Position numbers and translations under genes: made by a program. Below the pieces are notes generated by a model. That model was not told the origin of the DNA. It did not search any database and saw nothing but the letters and a program-made list of their open reading frames with translations. A DNA stretch of 18,639 bases, taken from Bacteroidota bacterium (GTDB lineage: Bacteria > Bacteroidota > Bacteroidia > Chitinophagales > Chitinophagaceae). Shown piece by piece: positions 6,486 to 13,620 of the stretch (the stretch's first letter is position 1; every line of letters begins with the position of its first letter). The DNA is taken from assembly GCA_023409975.1 (NCBI GenBank), contig JAEYQO010000049.1, forward strand, positions 1 through 18,639, in the 5' to 3' direction.

Positions 6486-7340
6486 ATGAATATTATATTG
6501 GGAGCATCCGGCCAGGTTGGCTCACACATCGTTAAAGTATTGACTAAAAGCAACGCCAAAGTACGGGCAGTAGTCAGAAAGACGAAAGTTCAGTTCGATT
6601 CCAATGTTGAGGTACGCTCAGCAGATATATTAGAGTTGGATGAACTGAAGAGTGCAATGGAGGGTGGAGAAACTGTTTTCTTATTCACACCGGAAAATCC
6701 ATCCTCACAAAATCTCCTTGGTGACACAGAGCGGATCATCGACAATTACCGAACAGCCATTCAATCAACAGGGATTAAAAGGATTGTAGGTTTATCAAGC
6801 ATTGGCGCTCACTTGGATGGCGACACCGGAAACTTCAGGATGTCTCGAATGCTAGAAAAAAGCTTTGATGATATAGATGTGAAAAAGACATTCGTTCGGC
6901 CAGCATACTATTACAGTAACTGGTTAGGCTTCCTCCAGCCTATGAAAGAATATGGGATTCTTCCATCTTTTTTCCCGGAAGATCTAAAAATTGAAATGAC
7001 CTCTCCTTTGGATGTAGCCGAGTTTATTGCTGAGCAAGTCATAGGAAAACCAACCGAGGACAAGAATATCATCGAGCTTGTTGGCCCAAAAAAGTATAGC
7101 TCACGGGATGTAGCTGAAATTTTCTCCCACCACTTGGACAAAGAAATAAAAGTTCAACCTATTGCCCAGGAAAAATGGAAGGAAACGCTGACATCAGCAG
7201 GTTTCACTGACAATACAGCAAGAAATTTAATAGCGATGACCCGGTGTGTGGTTGATAAACTAGCCGTTCCCGAATTCCCCAAGCAGGTGCTACAACGGGA
7301 AACTTCGCTTCAGCAATATCTAGGCGATCAATTGAAATAA
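6486..7340 (+). CDS. NmrA/SDR-type NAD(P)-binding oxidoreductase
   Basis: A 284-residue Rossmann-fold protein of the atypical short-chain dehydrogenase / NmrA group. The dinucleotide-binding turn is at the very N-terminus (G6-A-S-G9-Q-V-G12) with a first beta strand MNIIL, followed by VRAVVRK, where Arg residues near 28-32 would favour NADP(H). Other family features are FLFTPENP, a VGLSSIGAH strand (about 99-108) and FVRPAYYYSNWLG (about 137-149). The substrate-side half follows the pattern of NAD(P)H-binding proteins that act as quinone or azo reductases or as redox sensors. The usual active-site YxxxK of classical SDRs is not evident. It follows the WYL regulator by 49 bp in the same direction, so co-transcription is likely. 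Substrate unknown; the fold call is firm. Confidence 0.8.
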   Translation: MNIILGASGQVGSHIVKVLTKSNAKVRAVVRKTKVQFDSNVEVRSADILELDELKSAMEGGETVFLFTPENPSSQNLLGDTERIIDNYRTAIQSTGIKRIVGLSSIGAHLDGDTGNFRMSRMLEKSFDDIDVKKTFVRPAYYYSNWLGFLQPMKEYGILPSFFPEDLKIEMTSPLDVAEFIAEQVIGKPTEDKNIIELVGPKKYSSRDVAEIFSHHLDKEIKVQPIAQEKWKETLTSAGFTDNTARNLIAMTRCVVDKLAVPEFPKQVLQRETSLQQYLGDQLK

Positions 7341-7748
7341 CCGTATTTGAACAGAGATTATATAAACATGGGTGCCAGATTAAGGAAATTGTACTTAAAA
7401 AATTAAATACTTCAAACCACGAATTGAAAATCGTTCGGTCCGATAATACATCAGAGCACGCCATTCTAGATACAAAACCTATTTATTGCATGACATTTGC
7501 CATTTCTTTGTTGAGATCCCAGACAGAGATAACAGCATTGGGCAAAAAAACTTTCTTAGCCTGGTACCTATTGCAAAGTGTAGCTTGCTTGCTTTGCCAA
7601 CTTTGCAAAAGCACTACTCCGCTTTTCACCTTTCCCTTAATCGTCATAGTATACTCTGACATAAGTATTTCATTTGTCATAGTATAGGCTTACATCTTTA
7701 TTTCCTTTGTCAGAATACGGCTTTGCTCTTAATCAAATGGAGTAAGAA
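7341..7748. other. Gene-poor stretch, possible gene remnants
   Basis: No recognisable gene. One plus-strand frame is open from before 7343 to 7687, and its first 45 codons look protein-like (RLYKHGCQIKEIVLKKLNT), but the later part is hydrophobic and Cys-rich and there is no convincing start. On the minus strand 7680-7483 encodes a 65-residue frame without known motifs. Both may be remnants. The stretch ends in a 33-bp tandem repeat. Confidence 0.35.
7643..7720. repeat. Imperfect 33-bp tandem repeat
   Basis: Unit 1 (7643-7675) and unit 2 (7676-7708) both begin GTCATAGTATA and end in a T-rich ATTTC-TTT; by hand alignment they agree at 26 of 33 positions. A third unit begins GTCAGAATACGG at 7709 and fades. 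33 is a codon multiple: in one minus-strand frame the units give similar 11-residue peptides (EI-M--YTMT), but unit 2 contains a stop. Confidence 0.55.
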
Positions 7749-8072
7749 GTGTTCGTCAGTAAAACAAAAAGAGGCTTGGCAGGTGCAAGAGCTGATATAA
7801 TAGTTTATCAGAATGCTGCTGATAAGGAGAAAAGAAGAAATGCTGCATTATTGTTGAATGCGATGGACGCAGCCAAAATGACCATCATTTCATCTGACTT
7901 GTCTAAAATATCCAAAGCCGTCACCTTTCGCATTCGGTTTGCTTTAGCTGTTGGCGTTTGGCCCGTTTTTACCGGCATGATGCCAACAATCCAGCAAATG
8001 ACATTGAAACCGGACAGGAAAATTGTGAATGGGCTAATCAAGATCTGGCACTGTAAACTAATCTATTGCTGA
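7749..8072 (+). other. Open frame of doubtful coding value
   Basis: A GTG-started 107-codon plus frame and an overlapping 77-codon minus frame (8041-7808) both span this stretch. The plus product begins with a basic KTKRGLAGARADIIVYQNAADKEKRR segment, then a helical Ala/Leu-rich part; the minus product is hydrophobic at its N-terminus. Neither shows a motif I recognise, and starts and ribosome sites are weak. I treat it as unassigned sequence, perhaps a degraded gene, before the hip operator region. Confidence 0.2.
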
Positions 8073-8103
8073 AGGGGTTCTTTTGTCCTTTTATTACTCT
8101 TTT

Positions 8104-8121
8104 TATACCCGTCTGGGTATA
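8104..8121. promoter_or_regulatory. hip operator 1 (perfect palindrome)
   Basis: TATACCC-GTCT-GGGTATA, perfect 7-bp arms with a 4-bp spacer. It is the most distal of three sites with the same architecture. Enterobacterial HipB uses TATCC-N8-GGATA operators in several copies; these resemble that design with different spacing. Confidence 0.75.
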
Positions 8122-8144
8122 ATTAAGAGACATTCTTAAACCAT

Positions 8145-8162
8145 TATACCCGATAAGGTGTA
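8145..8162. promoter_or_regulatory. hip operator 2
   Basis: TATACCC-GATA-AGGTGTA: left arm perfect, right arm matching 5 of 7. Its centre is exactly 41 bp from that of operator 1, about four helical turns, placing both on the same DNA face. Confidence 0.65.
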
Positions 8163-8179
8163 CTTTTAAAAATAACTGC

Positions 8180-8187
8180 TATATTTG
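8180..8187 (+). promoter_or_regulatory. -7 promoter element of the hip operon
   Basis: TATATTTG is an exact match to the Bacteroidota -7 consensus TAnnTTTG, 18 bases before the ATG of the first gene. Its last two bases overlap operator 3, so a bound repressor would block initiation. The leader would be short. A -33 TTG is not clear. Confidence 0.6.
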
Positions 8188-8203
8188 CACCCTAAAGGGT
8201 ATA
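8186..8203. promoter_or_regulatory. hip operator 3, overlapping promoter and leader
   Basis: TGCACCC-TAAA-GGGTATA: right arm perfect, left arm 5 of 7. Centre 41 bp from operator 2. It lies between the -7 element and the start codon, and its AAAGGG also serves as the ribosome site of the first gene. Confidence 0.65.
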
Positions 8204-8205
8204 AA

Positions 8206-8415
8206 ATGGATCTGGCAGACTTTGTTAAGGCCAAAAGGAAGTCGGTAAAGCTCACCCAGCCTGAACTAGCCGAGAAAGCAGGTGTCGGTTTGCGTTTCAT
8301 TCGTGAACTGGAGCAGGGCAAAGAAAGCCTGCGGTTGGATAAAGTGAACCAGGTACTGCAACTGTTCGGCTTCCAGGTGGGGGCCGTACCCCAAACACCC
8401 AAGGATCCGGATTAA
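8206..8415 (+). CDS. hipB: HipB-like Xre-family antitoxin/repressor
   Basis: A 69-residue single-domain Cro/C1-type helix-turn-helix protein (core about residues 11-55: LTQPELAEKAGVGLRFIRELEQGK) followed by KVNQVLQLFGFQVG, the short strand that HipB proteins use to dimerise. The C-terminus is a short polar tail. HipB binds operators in its own promoter, represses the operon and helps hold the kinase toxin inactive. ATG 8206 is chosen over the in-frame TTG at 8185 because AAAGGG precedes it by 5 bases and the HTH then starts at the usual place; the TTG lies within the promoter and operator 3. It is first in a three-gene operon, 40 bp before the HipA N-domain gene. The three palindromes upstream are its likely targets. 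Confidence 0.85.
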   Translation: MDLADFVKAKRKSVKLTQPELAEKAGVGLRFIRELEQGKESLRLDKVNQVLQLFGFQVGAVPQTPKDPD

Positions 8416-8455
8416 CATATCCCAGATTCCAAATAAAAAATTCGACAACAACCAA

Positions 8456-8788
8456 GTGCGAAAAGCAGCGATAAGAATAGATGACCAATTGGCGGGATGG
8501 CTCACGCAAGATGAGCGAGGGTATCATTTTGAGTACGACAAAGCTTATGCTGCACAACCCGATGCCCGTCCTGTGAGTTTAACGTTGCCGTTACAAGAAG
8601 CTGCTTTCACGTCTAATGTTTTATTCCCCTTTTTTGACGGCCTGATACCCGAAGGCTGGCTTTTGGATATAGCCGAAAAAAACTGGAAACTCAACCCGAG
8701 AGACCGCATGGGTTTATTGCTGGCCTGTTGTAAAGATTGCATAGGAGCCGTAAGTGTGGAGGAAATAAAAGAGGAGTATAACCTATGA
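8456..8788 (+). CDS. hipS: HipA N-subdomain protein, HipS-like
   Basis: A 110-residue protein equal to the N-terminal subdomain 1 of HipA kinases and nothing more. Visible family blocks are IRIDDQLAGWLTQDERGYHFEYD, RPVSLTLPLQ, LFPFFDGLIPEGW and a closing CKDCIGAVSV. In full-length HipA this part is fused to the kinase core; in the tripartite HipBST system it is a separate protein, HipS, which acts as the antitoxin by binding the kinase HipT. Gene order and size here match that arrangement. GTG 8456 is the natural start, since the family begins with RKA-I at this point, although the frame stays open upstream and no Shine-Dalgarno is seen. Its stop overlaps the next start (ATGA at 8785-8788), indicating translational coupling and fixed stoichiometry. 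Two adjacent Cys pairs near residues 93-97 are noteworthy. Confidence 0.8.
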   Translation: MRKAAIRIDDQLAGWLTQDERGYHFEYDKAYAAQPDARPVSLTLPLQEAAFTSNVLFPFFDGLIPEGWLLDIAEKNWKLNPRDRMGLLLACCKDCIGAVSVEEIKEEYNL

Positions 8789-9726
8789 GTAGATGTTTAT
8801 ACTGCTATGGGCCATTGGCTGAAAATGAGCAGGACTTTCATGCTGCATGTTCAAAGAAAATATTTCGACAGCCAACACCTCCTGCACTCCCATACGCCGA
8901 AGCTGATTTAGAACGATTGGCAAATGAAGTAATACAAAGTCAGACTGCCGTCCCTGGTGTACAAGCCAAAATATCATTACACATAAGCGAAAACAATAAA
9001 GAAGGCTCAGAACGAAGATTTACCATTGTAGGTCTTTGGGGCGGATACATACTGAAACCACCTTCAGCACAATATCCGCAGCTACCCGAGGTGGAAGATA
9101 TCACCATGCATCTGGCGGCAGTTTCCAAAATTAAAACGGCACCCCATAGCCTCATTCGTTTACGATCCGGCAATCTGGCGTATATCACCAAACGAGTAGA
9201 TCGAACTAAAAAAGGAAAACTGGCAATGGAAGATATGTGCCAGCTAACAGAACGGCTTACAGAAGACAAGTATCATGGCAGCTATGAGCAAATAGGTAAA
9301 GCCATACTGAAGTATTCAACCACACCGGGTCTGGATGTTGTTAACTTTTTTGAATTGGTATTATTCTCTTTCATCACGGGTAATGCCGATATGCATTTGA
9401 AGAATTTTTCATTGCTGGAACAGCCTGGTTTGGGAATGATTTTATCACCAGCTTATGATTTGGTCAATACTGCTTTGGTCAATCCAACGGATGAAGGGGA
9501 AATGGCGTTGAATATAAACGGCAGAAAGAAAAAGCTGAAGAAACTGGATTTTATTGCTGCAATGAATATTTTGAAGGTTGAAGAAAAGCAACAGCAAAAT
9601 ATATTCCGCAAGATGGAAAAGGCATTGCCGAAATGGATTGAATTGATTGACAAAAGTTTTTTGAGTGATGCGTTTAAAGAGCAGTACAAGGCCATTATAC
9701 AGGAAAGATTCAACCGACTAAAGTAA
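8785..9726 (+). CDS. hipT: HipA-type Ser/Thr kinase core, HipT-like toxin
   Basis: A 313-residue HipA kinase lacking the N-subdomain. It starts with a Cys/His cluster (C4-xx-C7, H19-xx-C22) that could bind zinc. Kinase features: Gly-rich loop VPGVQAK (56-62), ATP-binding YILKPP (K91), E104 in an EVED helix, MEDMCQL (148-154), catalytic loop GNADMHLKNFS with D202 and N207, and metal-binding SPAYDL with D225. HipA phosphorylates glutamyl-tRNA synthetase, and E. coli HipT tryptophanyl-tRNA synthetase, halting translation; the target here is unknown. At the position of HipA's autophosphorylated Ser150, just before the GVQxK loop, this protein has Ala55, preceded by Thr54. Catalytic residues look intact. 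Overlaps the HipS-like gene by 4 bp. An inverted repeat follows the stop codon. Confidence 0.85.
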   Translation: MSRCLYCYGPLAENEQDFHAACSKKIFRQPTPPALPYAEADLERLANEVIQSQTAVPGVQAKISLHISENNKEGSERRFTIVGLWGGYILKPPSAQYPQLPEVEDITMHLAAVSKIKTAPHSLIRLRSGNLAYITKRVDRTKKGKLAMEDMCQLTERLTEDKYHGSYEQIGKAILKYSTTPGLDVVNFFELVLFSFITGNADMHLKNFSLLEQPGLGMILSPAYDLVNTALVNPTDEGEMALNINGRKKKLKKLDFIAAMNILKVEEKQQQNIFRKMEKALPKWIELIDKSFLSDAFKEQYKAIIQERFNRLK

Positions 9727-9754
9727 TTGCTGACCTTTGCCGAATTTCAGCAAT
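9726..9754 (+). terminator. Possible weak terminator of the hip operon
   Basis: ATTGCTGA (9726-9733) and TCAGCAAT (9747-9754) form a perfect 8-bp stem with a 13-base loop starting at the stop codon of the kinase gene. No T tract follows, so termination may be partial and read-through into the next gene, 86 bp on, is possible. Confidence 0.4.
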
Positions 9755-9812
9755 CTGCCTATTACGCCAGAGGCGCGTTTCAGGTAGGAGAAGATCCCTT
9801 AGAAAACAGTAA

Positions 9813-12800
9813 ATGAAGTCAAAAAGCAGCCAACGAGCTCGTGCTAAAGGGGAACAGATGTTCCCTTCTGTATATCTCTGGCCCAGCATTCGTCTGCGCC
9901 CTGAAAATATCCCTAATTTAACCCCCTCCAGAAACATGCAATCTGTACCTGCTGAGGTCATGATAGATGCGATGACGGAGATGGAGGTAGTAAACAATGC
10001 ATCGGGTCAGGTGATCATATATTTTATGCTTCGCTTCGGTCAGAGAATTGTCTATTCAGCTCTGGCCTATGACCGAAGGGAAACGTTTTCCCAGTTTTGC
10101 AGCTGTAAGGAAAGAGGCCAGTTATGTTCCCATTTCCATGGTCTGCTGATGATCGTTATGGAGCACTATGGACGGCGCTTTTTTCTTGAGCTGAAAGACT
10201 TTTCGCCAGAAAAGGAGCGCATGCTCCGCTCGGTTGGACTAGCTTCAGATAGTCCTGAGGCCGGCTTGATAGACTTTCGGGCAGATGATCAGGGACGACT
10301 GCAAATGATCCGTCCCGAGTGGCTGGTTCTCCGGGACACGCCCTTTGAGCTTATCGAAGCACCCATTTTTCCGCATCCGGAGTTGGAGATTCCTGTCGGG
10401 CTCCCTCGCAAGAAATCCAATAAGTCATCACAGTCAACCCTGGTTGTGCTACAATCGGGCTCCCCCACCTACCAGATCGGTATGGAACTTACATTGGCGA
10501 CAAACACCATGCACAAGGGCAGGCCTCTGATGAAGAAGCTTGTGCTTAATGACCCCTTAGGGGCGTTGGAACAACGGGGGCTCACGGAGTTGCTTAGTGA
10601 GCAGCTTGCTGGACTGAGTAGTCAAAGCTTGCTGGACTGGCTGAAGATTAATGGCAAAAGTTGGATTGCGTCGTCCAAGGACCCCTGGACTGAACTCCCG
10701 AAATACCCGGCTTTACAGGAACGCTTCCGGGTATATTATGCAGAGGGCATTGCGAAATGTTGGGACGAACTATGCAAGCTGGAAAAAGTGAATCTTGATG
10801 CGGGAGGGCGTTTGCAAAGAGAGGACTTATCTGTTATCAGGTGTTCGACTGAGCGAATAGGGTTGGGTTTTGAAGTAACGGAGGAAGAAAGGGTTATCAG
10901 GGTTCGACTGATTCCTGAACTGGCAGGGCAAGACATTCCATTTGAGGACTTGAGAATACTGGGAGACTATTTTATAGAATACAAAGGGCAGTGGCACATC
11001 CCATCCTCATCGACGGACCTATTGACTCTCCGGCTGTTCCGGCATGGATACATCATTGTGCCAATGAAGGATAAGATTATAGCAATGGCCAGGATCGTAC
11101 ACCAGTTGAAGCAGCGGTATCAGGTGAAGGTACCGAAAGCATTGCAGATCGATGTGCAGTCAGACGATCCTCAAACCCTCGTGGAGCTTCGCGAGTTTGA
11201 CAAAAAACATTTGCTATTAAAACCGAAGTTTCTTTATGGATCAAACGAGCTCGACTACGAATCAGAACCGAAGGATGAGTTTCTGATACTTCCGGACAAT
11301 AGTTCACAGGTGATCGTCCGGAATTTAAATATGGAGCAGTCTTTCTTTGAAAGGTTGAAGCGGCTTCACCCACAATTTTCAAAACAGTTTCATAATAGTT
11401 TCCTGTACCTGCCCTTTGATGAAGCTGCAAAAAAGAACTGGTTTATTCACACCGTTCGTCAATTACAGGAAGAAAATATCGTAGTAAAAGGAATACAGAA
11501 ACTAAAGCGGTTTAGATTTAATGTCAACCCGCCGCAGTGGAAAATGCGTGTAGGAAGTGGGATCGACTGGTTTGACCTGGAAATTGAAGTCAGTTACGGT
11601 GATCAATCGGTTAATTTTCGCGACTTGCGCAGCGCGATATTGAACAAGCAAAATGTAGTCGTGCTGGGGGATGGAACCTTTGGACAGATACCAGAGGAGT
11701 GGCTTGAGGACTACACGATCCTCTTCAGTCTGAGCGAGCAACAGGATGGCGGTTTAAGGATCAGCAAGCGTCATTTCACGCTCCTAGAACCGTTTCAGCA
11801 TCAGATGGAGGGGACGGAGGTGTTGGAGGAACTGGAGGTTAAACGAGCGAAACTTCGTCAATTGGAGCACATCCCAACCGCCGAAATCAGTTCGTCTATC
11901 ACTGCGAAACCGAGGCCCTATCAATTAGCCGGCTTTCAGTGGATGCAGACACTGGATGAAATGGGATGGGGTGGTTGTCTTGCAGATGACATGGGACTTG
12001 GGAAAACCTTACAGACAATCTGCTTTCTGCAATACCTGAAAGAGAAGTACCCGGGAACGACGAGCCTGGTGGTATGTCCAACCTCACTGATATTTAACTG
12101 GGAATCTGAAATAAAAAAGTTTGCGCCGGGTCTGAAGTACCATACCTATTATGGAACGAACAGAACCTTTGATGAGGGTGCGTTCCCCGATTGCGATATT
12201 GTTCTTACCAGCTATGGTACGGTTAGAAGCGATATCGGGCAATTAGGGCGGATCTCCTGGCAATATGTGGTGCTTGATGAAAGTCAGACCATCAGGAACC
12301 CTGAGGCTCAGGTGACCCGTGCCATGCGGATGCTGAAGTCAAAAAACCGGTTAATCCTTAGCGGAACACCTATCCAAAACAACACCTATGATCTTTATGC
12401 ACAGTTTCATTTTCTGAATCCCGGACTACTGGGCTCCCGCGAATTCTTCAGAAAAACATTTGCGGGGCCGATCGACCGTAACAATGATCAGGCAAAGAAA
12501 GCCGCGTTGCAGAAGTTGATCTACCCATTTCTGCTGAGACGAACAAAGGAACAGGTGGCACCTGACCTGCCGGATAAGACGGAAACCATCCTCTGGTGCG
12601 AGATGCCGGAAGCCCAACAGGCCTTATATGACGAATACAAGGCTTATTACAGGGAGCATCTCCTGAAAAAGATTAAGGAAGATGGGGTGGGCAAATCAGG
12701 CATTTACATATTGGAAGGTCTCACGAGGCTGCGGCAGATTTGCAATCACCCTCTACTTGTAAAGGATGCGGAACGACGCCTGAAGGAAAGCTGCAAGCTG

Positions 12801-13298
12801 GAGGAACTGCTCAGGGAACTTAATGAGAACACCGGAAACCATAAGATACTGGTGTTTTCAGCCTTCACAGAAATGCTTGGACTAATAGCACGTGAGCTGG
12901 AAGAGAGAGAGATGAATTTTTGCTACCTGGATGGTAAAACGAAGGCTGGTAGCCGGCAATTGGAGGTAGAGCGATTCCAGAAAGATGAATCAGTAAAAGT
13001 CTTTCTCATTTCGCTCAAAGCCGGTGGCGTGGGACTTAACCTTACGGCGGCAGATTATGTATATATCGTAGACCCCTGGTGGAACCCCGCGGCAGAGCAG
13101 CAGGCCATTGACCGTTCGCACCGGATAGGACAAAAAAATAAGATCATGGCCTATCGCATGATCTGCAGAGGCACGGTAGAGGAACGCATCCTGCAACTTC
13201 AGGAGAAGAAACGCCAGCTCGCTGAGGACCTCGTGATAGAAGACGAGGGTTTTGTCAAGAAGCTGGACGAAGAAGCAGTCCGGTTCTTATTCAGTTAA
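9813..13298 (+). CDS. SWIM zinc-finger SNF2/RapA-type helicase-like ATPase
   Basis: A 1161-residue member of the bacterial SNF2 superfamily (COG0553 type). A SWIM zinc finger lies near the N-terminus (C96-x-C98 ... C105-x-H107), followed by a long accessory region. The two RecA-like lobes occupy about residues 700-1150: Walker A DMGLGKT with K731, DESQ box 822-825 (a DExH/Q variant), LSGTPIQNN, then the second lobe with GGVGLNLTAADYVYIVDPWWNP and motif VI QQAIDRSHRIGQ (R1101 and R1104 as arginine fingers). Such proteins are ATP-driven double-stranded DNA translocases that remodel protein-DNA complexes; RapA recycles RNA polymerase. The exact substrate of the SWIM type is not known. Full length and intact, with GC content like the genes to its right. 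ATG 9813 has no clear ribosome site. It follows the hip operon co-directionally, but I see no functional link. Confidence 0.92.
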   Translation: MKSKSSQRARAKGEQMFPSVYLWPSIRLRPENIPNLTPSRNMQSVPAEVMIDAMTEMEVVNNASGQVIIYFMLRFGQRIVYSALAYDRRETFSQFCSCKERGQLCSHFHGLLMIVMEHYGRRFFLELKDFSPEKERMLRSVGLASDSPEAGLIDFRADDQGRLQMIRPEWLVLRDTPFELIEAPIFPHPELEIPVGLPRKKSNKSSQSTLVVLQSGSPTYQIGMELTLATNTMHKGRPLMKKLVLNDPLGALEQRGLTELLSEQLAGLSSQSLLDWLKINGKSWIASSKDPWTELPKYPALQERFRVYYAEGIAKCWDELCKLEKVNLDAGGRLQREDLSVIRCSTERIGLGFEVTEEERVIRVRLIPELAGQDIPFEDLRILGDYFIEYKGQWHIPSSSTDLLTLRLFRHGYIIVPMKDKIIAMARIVHQLKQRYQVKVPKALQIDVQSDDPQTLVELREFDKKHLLLKPKFLYGSNELDYESEPKDEFLILPDNSSQVIVRNLNMEQSFFERLKRLHPQFSKQFHNSFLYLPFDEAAKKNWFIHTVRQLQEENIVVKGIQKLKRFRFNVNPPQWKMRVGSGIDWFDLEIEVSYGDQSVNFRDLRSAILNKQNVVVLGDGTFGQIPEEWLEDYTILFSLSEQQDGGLRISKRHFTLLEPFQHQMEGTEVLEELEVKRAKLRQLEHIPTAEISSSITAKPRPYQLAGFQWMQTLDEMGWGGCLADDMGLGKTLQTICFLQYLKEKYPGTTSLVVCPTSLIFNWESEIKKFAPGLKYHTYYGTNRTFDEGAFPDCDIVLTSYGTVRSDIGQLGRISWQYVVLDESQTIRNPEAQVTRAMRMLKSKNRLILSGTPIQNNTYDLYAQFHFLNPGLLGSREFFRKTFAGPIDRNNDQAKKAALQKLIYPFLLRRTKEQVAPDLPDKTETILWCEMPEAQQALYDEYKAYYREHLLKKIKEDGVGKSGIYILEGLTRLRQICNHPLLVKDAERRLKESCKLEELLRELNENTGNHKILVFSAFTEMLGLIARELEEREMNFCYLDGKTKAGSRQLEVERFQKDESVKVFLISLKAGGVGLNLTAADYVYIVDPWWNPAAEQQAIDRSHRIGQKNKIMAYRMICRGTVEERILQLQEKKRQLAEDLVIEDEGFVKKLDEEAVRFLFS

Positions 13299-13440
13299 CG
13301 CGCTCTACGGGCGTCGAACGGATCCTTTAAGACTGAAATCCGGCAAGCGCTCATCTCAATCCCTATTGTGCCTAATCTGCAAGGCTCATGGGTAACTCCA
13401 CATATCTCCCGCATCAGCATGTCCATCCTTAAGATATGAA

Positions 13441-13471
13441 TTGCTCAAATATTTCTATATGACAATATTTG
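13441..13471 (+). promoter_or_regulatory. Probable promoter of the secreted metalloprotease
   Basis: TTG at 13441-13443, a 20-bp gap, then AATATTTG (13464-13471), 7 of 8 to the Bacteroidota TAnnTTTG element. Spacing is within the usual range for this phylum. It would give a leader of roughly 140 nt. A 12-bp perfect palindrome, ATACTATAGTAT (13505-13516), lies in that leader and could be a regulator site. The rest of the gap after the helicase gene shows nothing else. Confidence 0.4.
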
Positions 13472-13620
13472 CAAGCTATGCGCGACTGTCGTAATTTTCT
13501 TTTAATACTATAGTATACCCAAATTCCTATGAGCTTGCGGCGGCGCTGTTGCCTTACCGGAGACAGCAGCGACCAGCGCCTGCGGGGCCCTGTCTATTTC
13601 TTCACTTTAAAAAACAAACT

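Noticed and set aside
7643..7720. CRISPR-like array
   Set aside because: Units are adjacent and imperfect with no unique spacers, so this is a tandem repeat.
7808..8041. Hydrophobic 77-codon minus-strand ORF as a membrane protein
   Set aside because: It overlaps an equally open plus-strand frame, lacks a start signal and shows no family resemblance.
8185..8205. TTG start for the HipB-like gene
   Set aside because: It lies inside the promoter and operator 3; ATG 8206 has a ribosome site and gives the normal HipB length.
13514..13520. TATACCC half-site matching the hip operator arm, in front of the metalloprotease gene
   Set aside because: Only one arm is present with no GGGTATA partner; a 7-mer is expected by chance in a window this size.
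13549..13620. Upstream in-frame start for the metalloprotease
   Set aside because: It would place a Pro/Arg-rich stretch before a perfect signal peptide beginning at 13621.
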